DNA of 64,000 bases. It comes from Candidatus Eiseniibacteriota bacterium. GTDB lineage: Bacteria; Joyebacterota; Joyebacteria; Joyebacterales; Joyebacteraceae. The position numbers and the translations under genes are program-made. Below, in pieces: positions 60,448-64,000 of this stretch. Position 1 is the first letter of the stretch. The number at the start of each line of letters is the position of its first letter. The notes below the pieces were generated by a model. It worked only from the letters and a program-made list of their open reading frames with translations, did not search any database and had not been told where the DNA came from. The stretch spans positions 91,764 to 155,763 of the forward strand of contig JAUXGN010000001.1 in the NCBI GenBank assembly GCA_030622115.1, given 5' to 3'.

Positions 60448-63249
60448 ATGACAAATACACGCCTGGTAGTGCTGGTAGTTGGCGTGCTTCTTGTGGCTGG
60501 ACTTGTTGGAGCGAAGGACTTCGACATGGTTCGTCACGAGACAGCAGTGCCGTTGCCGACGGTACCGGCTTCTGATAACGAGTTCCGGGGCGCGCGGCTT
60601 GAGACCGTGTGGTTCTTTCAGGCGGATTTCGAGGATGAGCTCGGCGACAACGCGGGCTGGACATCCTACGACCTGTCCGGAACTTTGGGTCAGGAGAACT
60701 ACTGGCACAAAGACACCATCAGGCTGACCGAGACGTATCTCGGCGACAGCACTTGGTGGTGTGGAACAAACAATGTGTGTTGGGTCCAGGACCGTGGCTA
60801 TGGCAACAACTGGACGCAGCTGATGTATCGCGATCTGGGGCTCGCAGCTCTGAGTGAGCTCGGCGATGACGTGAACATCGAGTTCGACCAGCGCTTTGCT
60901 ATCGAGCACGATTACGATTACGGCTACGTCGACGTCTCGGACGATGGTGGTTCGAGCTGGACGACGATCTACACCGTAAACAATCCCGGTTTCGCGGGCA
61001 AGCCCGGCACGAGCCAGGATTGGGACAGCGCGACCTGGGGGCATCCGACCGTCAGTCTGAGCCCGTGGGCGGACATGGACATCACACTCCGCTTCCGGTT
61101 CGAGTCGGACGGCGCCTACTCGTCGCAGGACGAGTCGAACAACGGCCCGCCGAACAACTCGGTGAAGGACGGTGCGTGGCAGCTTGACAACTTCGACGTG
61201 ACCGTGAACACGGTCTCTGTCTGGTCGGATGATGCCGAAGGTGCCGGGGACAACGGATGGATCCATGAGGATACCCAGCAGTCCGGTGAGACAGGTCTCG
61301 CGTTTCGCCGTGACCTGTATGGCGCCCCGTTTGGTTTCGACACGGGAGCAGGTTTCACGTGTGAGAACCGCACCGGCTGGATGATGGGAGCGACCGATCC
61401 GTTTACCAAGATCATGGTGGACGGTGAAAAGACGTATCTCCTCAGCCCGGCGATCAATGTCGACGGCGTCGACAGGCTGGTCGGTCTCTGGGATATGTGG
61501 GTCGACCTTCCGCTCATATCCAACAACAGGTTTGACCTGTGGCTGGCATCGAGCAATCTCGAGGAGTGTGTGACGACTCTCGACGGATTCAGGGATGAGA
61601 ATCCCGGTGGTTGGTACGGCGGCCCGTTCTGGGGCGTCTGGGCCGACGATTGGGATGCTTTCGCAGGGAACACCTGGCTGGCAATCGAGTGGCAGCTTGA
61701 GAACTCTGAACCGGCTGCTTCGGGATCACACAGAGCCGGTATCCTCCTCACGCGCCAGTGGGTCGGTGAGCCAAGTGGTGACGCAGGTACGTCGTTCACC
61801 TACGGCGCCTGGGACCGTTTCAACGACTGGTACATCGAGCAGATGAATGAAGCACTCCTTGACTCGGCTGAGATCATGGTCAAGGATGCCGACGACATCG
61901 CGACTCTCACGCTCATGGCGTCGAACGACGACGGTGCGTCGTGGTCGGCATACCCATGTCGCCGTCTTGATGCTGAAGGCAACGACTGGATATGCCCGCC
62001 GCCGGCAACCGAGATGACCGCCGGCAGCGAGATCCACTACTACTTCGAGGCCATGGACGGTGTGGGCACCATTGCGACATACCCGGGCTCGGCTCCGGAT
62101 GGCTATATCGAGTTCTCGATCCTTCCGATCGACGCTACGGTTTCGCAACCCGGCATCCTGCTTGTTGACAAGCACGGACGCCGCACGCCGGGCGAGGAGC
62201 GGAATTACCGCCACAGCTCTGAGTACTACTTCCGCGAGGCCTTGGAAATCCTTGGCTACGAGTGGGAGACGTACGACGTGGAGGTTCCGTCAGGCACAGC
62301 TCAGTCTGAGGGACCGGACACGATGGCGTGGAAGTACTATGATACGGTCATCTGGTTCGCGAACGAGTTCAATGCGTTCACGTTCTGGAACGTGGACCAG
62401 TCGAACATCATCAACTGGCTCAACCAGGCGGGTCTCGGCAAGACCAGGAACTTCCTTGTCACAGGCAACGACTGGTGCTACGAGATGATGGAGGCAGGTG
62501 GAGAGACGCTCGACTTCGTAACGCAGTGGCTGGCGGTGGATTATGTCCAGGACGCAGTTGGCGTTGTGACGGTCGACAGTATCCCGATCCTGCGCGACTC
62601 CGCGTCAGGCTCGAACACGTTCATGGACTACGACGATGGCCAGTGCATTGTGCGCGGCGGTTGTCCGAACCTGAACTACTTCGACGTCATCCAGCCGTAC
62701 GCGGGTACCCCCGGTGCGGAGACGGCGGTCGAGTACGTCAAGGCCGACATGACGCCTCTTCCGGCTGGTGTCGCCTACACGAGCGCGTCGCTCAATTACA
62801 AGACGGTGGCGCTCGGATTCGGCATGGAGTTCATGATGGACAGTCTCCTGCCGAGTGGCTACTACATGACCGGCGTCGCTGACAGGGCCAACCTGATGCA
62901 GAACATCATGGACTACTTCGGCAAGCCAGTGCCGGGGGTTGGGGGAACGGATGTTCCTGTCGATGGAGGGTTCAGAAACATGCTCTCGCATGCGTCCCCG
63001 AACCCGTTCAACCCGGTCACGAAGATCGCTTACAGTATCAGCGAGGCCGGACCCGTGACGATCGAGGTCTACAACATCGCCGGTCGTGTTGTCCGCACTC
63101 TGCTCAACAATGAGCTGGATCCGGGCAGCGGCTACGTGATGTGGAACGGCACCGATGACTCCGGAGAGAAGTGCGCGAGCGGCGTCTACTTCTACCGGAT
63201 CCAGGCGCCGGGCTTCGAAGACTCGAACAAGATGGTCATGCTCAAGTAG
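60448..63249 (+). CDS. Large secreted protein with jelly-roll domains and C-terminal sorting domain
   Basis: This is a 933-residue protein starting at ATG 60448 (GAGGGGGG upstream) with a signal peptide (about 1-22). Residues about 45-300 form an immune-inhibitor-A-like or MAM-like jelly roll (GWTSYDLSGTLG, YGYVDVSDDGGSSWTTIY, MDITLRFRFESDG), and a second such region lies about 310-560. A Rossmann-like segment (about 575-830, PGILLVDKHGRR, YDTVIWFANEF) follows. The last 90 residues (SPNPFNPVTKIAYSI...SGVYFYRIQAPG) are a FlgD-like sorting domain. No zinc-protease HExxH is seen. It is probably a cell-surface or released protein; activity unknown. Confidence 0.85.
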   Translation: MTNTRLVVLVVGVLLVAGLVGAKDFDMVRHETAVPLPTVPASDNEFRGARLETVWFFQADFEDELGDNAGWTSYDLSGTLGQENYWHKDTIRLTETYLGDSTWWCGTNNVCWVQDRGYGNNWTQLMYRDLGLAALSELGDDVNIEFDQRFAIEHDYDYGYVDVSDDGGSSWTTIYTVNNPGFAGKPGTSQDWDSATWGHPTVSLSPWADMDITLRFRFESDGAYSSQDESNNGPPNNSVKDGAWQLDNFDVTVNTVSVWSDDAEGAGDNGWIHEDTQQSGETGLAFRRDLYGAPFGFDTGAGFTCENRTGWMMGATDPFTKIMVDGEKTYLLSPAINVDGVDRLVGLWDMWVDLPLISNNRFDLWLASSNLEECVTTLDGFRDENPGGWYGGPFWGVWADDWDAFAGNTWLAIEWQLENSEPAASGSHRAGILLTRQWVGEPSGDAGTSFTYGAWDRFNDWYIEQMNEALLDSAEIMVKDADDIATLTLMASNDDGASWSAYPCRRLDAEGNDWICPPPATEMTAGSEIHYYFEAMDGVGTIATYPGSAPDGYIEFSILPIDATVSQPGILLVDKHGRRTPGEERNYRHSSEYYFREALEILGYEWETYDVEVPSGTAQSEGPDTMAWKYYDTVIWFANEFNAFTFWNVDQSNIINWLNQAGLGKTRNFLVTGNDWCYEMMEAGGETLDFVTQWLAVDYVQDAVGVVTVDSIPILRDSASGSNTFMDYDDGQCIVRGGCPNLNYFDVIQPYAGTPGAETAVEYVKADMTPLPAGVAYTSASLNYKTVALGFGMEFMMDSLLPSGYYMTGVADRANLMQNIMDYFGKPVPGVGGTDVPVDGGFRNMLSHASPNPFNPVTKIAYSISEAGPVTIEVYNIAGRVVRTLLNNELDPGSGYVMWNGTDDSGEKCASGVYFYRIQAPGFEDSNKMVMLK

Positions 63250-63305
63250 GAGCAGATTCGATGGGTCTGGAAGGTTCGGACCCGCCAAGTACTGTGTGGT
63301 AGAAG

Positions 63306-63340
63306 AGATGCGGGCGGCTCTACGTAAGCTGCCCGCATCT
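63306..63340 (+). terminator. Terminator-like hairpin after the secreted-protein gene
   Basis: AGATGCGGGCGGCT (63306-63319) pairs with AGCTGCCCGCATCT (63327-63340): 14 bp including one G-U pair, 7-nt loop. A pyrimidine-rich tract follows, but no clean run of T, so termination strength is uncertain. Confidence 0.6.
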
Positions 63341-63480
63341 TGCGTCTGTCTCCCTCTTCCATAGGTGAGACATCATGATGCGCGAGGGGGGGGTGCCGGG
63401 TGTCTACCGGTCGGGAAACGGTGAGAATATCCGGGTGAGCGCAAATCAGCCAAAAGATGTCGTTACGTCAGGACTGCCTC

Positions 63481-63509
63481 TTGACAAATAGGCAGAAGGG
63501 TAGTACAAT
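63481..63509 (+). promoter_or_regulatory. Near-consensus sigma-70 promoter
   Basis: TTGACA (63481-63486) and TACAAT (63504-63509) have a 17-nt spacer. Transcription should begin near 63516, about 275 nt before the next start codon. Confidence 0.75.
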
Positions 63510-63515
63510 TACGTG

Positions 63516-63790
63516 TGATCAGGCACGCTCAGACAGCAAGGTTACGCAGGCGTGGTTGACATGTGCGTGAGGTGACGGTCCTCGCGCTGAGCGGAGAACC
63601 AACAGTCCGCACTGACCAAGGTGTAGTGGGACAACCCTGGGGAGGGGTGATCTAGAGACCAAGGCAGGTGACCCTGACCGGTGCAATCGCGCGCGGGTCA
63701 TCAGCAAGAGAGGTCGCGTTCCCACCGTGACCTGCTCGACTGAGAGCAGTTGGGAGTGATAGTGTTTTATCTCTCGAGGGAGGACATGCA
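63516..63790 (+). promoter_or_regulatory. Long multi-stem 5' leader, candidate structured RNA
   Basis: Five local stems can form in series: 63577-63583 with 63594-63600 (one mismatch); GTCCGCACT 63605-63613 with AGTGGGAC 63625-63632 (one bulge); GGTGACCC 63667-63674 with GGGTCATC 63695-63702; AGGTCGCG 63711-63718 with CGTGACCT 63726-63733; and CTGCTC 63732-63737 with GAGCAG 63744-63749 (sharing two bases with the previous stem). The Shine-Dalgarno (GGGAGGA, 63778-63784) lies after the last stem. I do not recognise a known riboswitch class. Confidence 0.45.
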
Positions 63791-64000
63791 ATGAAGAAGC
63801 TGGTCATAACGTTTGCCATTCTGGCCCTTTTCGTTAGCGTTGCGTCGGCAAAGATCTCAACCGATTACGCTACCGATTTCCAGGGTCCGACTAGGGTGAA
63901 CGAACTCTACGGCTACTTCGACATGACTGACGTGACAGGATTCGTGACGGTCGACAACACGGCCATCGCGGTCCCGCATTTCCATGTCGATACGTACATG
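63791..64000 (+). CDS. Secreted protein, 3' end cut by the window edge
   Basis: ATG 63791 follows GGGAGGA. The visible 70 residues begin with a clear signal peptide (MKKLVITFAILALFVSVASA) and continue into a hydrophilic, strand-rich stretch (STDYATDFQGPTRVNELYGYF, then VTVDNTAIAVP). The frame is open to the window end. No family can be assigned. It has its own strong promoter and a long leader, which suggests an abundant or tightly controlled exported protein. Confidence 0.75.
   Translation, partial: MKKLVITFAILALFVSVASAKISTDYATDFQGPTRVNELYGYFDMTDVTGFVTVDNTAIAVPHFHVDTYM

Larger units (their letters stand above)
63250..63790 (+). other. Intergenic region with terminator, promoter and long leader
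   Basis: This 541-nt gap contains the hairpin at 63306-63340, a G-rich stretch near 63385-63397, a consensus promoter (63481-63509) and the structured leader of the last gene. I see no protein-coding gene or nameable RNA gene in it. Confidence 0.6.

Overview
The window is GC-rich, densely packed bacterial chromosome with mostly co-oriented genes, frequent ATGA/TGATG stop-start overlaps, and many GTG and TTG starts behind good Shine-Dalgarno sites. Three secreted proteins end in FlgD-like C-terminal domains (the NPFNP...WxGxDxxGxxxxSGxYxxR pattern) resembling type IX secretion sorting domains. One of them is a gingipain-type (C25) protease. With the lipoproteins, beta-helix proteins and cytochrome c maturation genes, this points to a diderm of the FCB group or a neighbouring candidate phylum (Krumholzibacteriota, Eisenbacteria or Latescibacterota type). 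That placement is inference; no rRNA is present. I found no tRNA, rRNA, CRISPR array, insertion sequence or prophage.

Layout. 1-5.4 kb: tail of an envelope operon (DUF4175-like coiled-coil protein cut by the left edge, TPR protein, exported protein of the family often mislabelled asparagine synthetase B), then an opposing TPR-thioredoxin protein. 7-15.2 kb: endonuclease V, zinc ribbon, HAD phosphatase, acpS, bifunctional NAD(P)HX repair enzyme, exported propeller-like protein, M20 amidohydrolase with a stop-separated signal peptide, thiL, small beta-helix protein. 15.4-25 kb: exported C25 protease, DUF2279-like protein, archaeal-type thrS, an FmdE plus ECF S-component pair, and a large beta-helix surface protein. 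25.3-37 kb: complete hydrogenase maturation set hypFCDEAB with no hydrogenase in view, running into resB-ccsA, a VanZ-like gene, hisS and aspS.

37.1-60.1 kb: two small lipoproteins, then a long near-continuous gene string. It follows the Firmicutes backbone phoH-pgpH-ybeY-...-recO-glyQ-glyS, but dgkA-cdd-era are replaced by a cation block (two CNNM/CorC proteins, DUF502, MgtE). It continues into a tandem array of alkaline-phosphatase-superfamily phosphodiesterases: five intact, one of them with two metal ligands replaced, plus one internally deleted remnant. It ends with a GT39-type glycosyltransferase fused to TPRs. 60.1-64 kb: two secreted-protein genes, each behind a near-perfect sigma-70 promoter and a leader of about 250 nt or more that can fold.

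The most notable unexplained items are three structured 5' leaders (15373-15422, 60191-60447, 63516-63790), a 32-bp tandem duplication of the aspS initiation region that creates an overlapping 11-codon upstream ORF, the in-frame stop between signal peptide and body of the amidohydrolase, and the phosphodiesterase array with its decayed and probably non-catalytic members.
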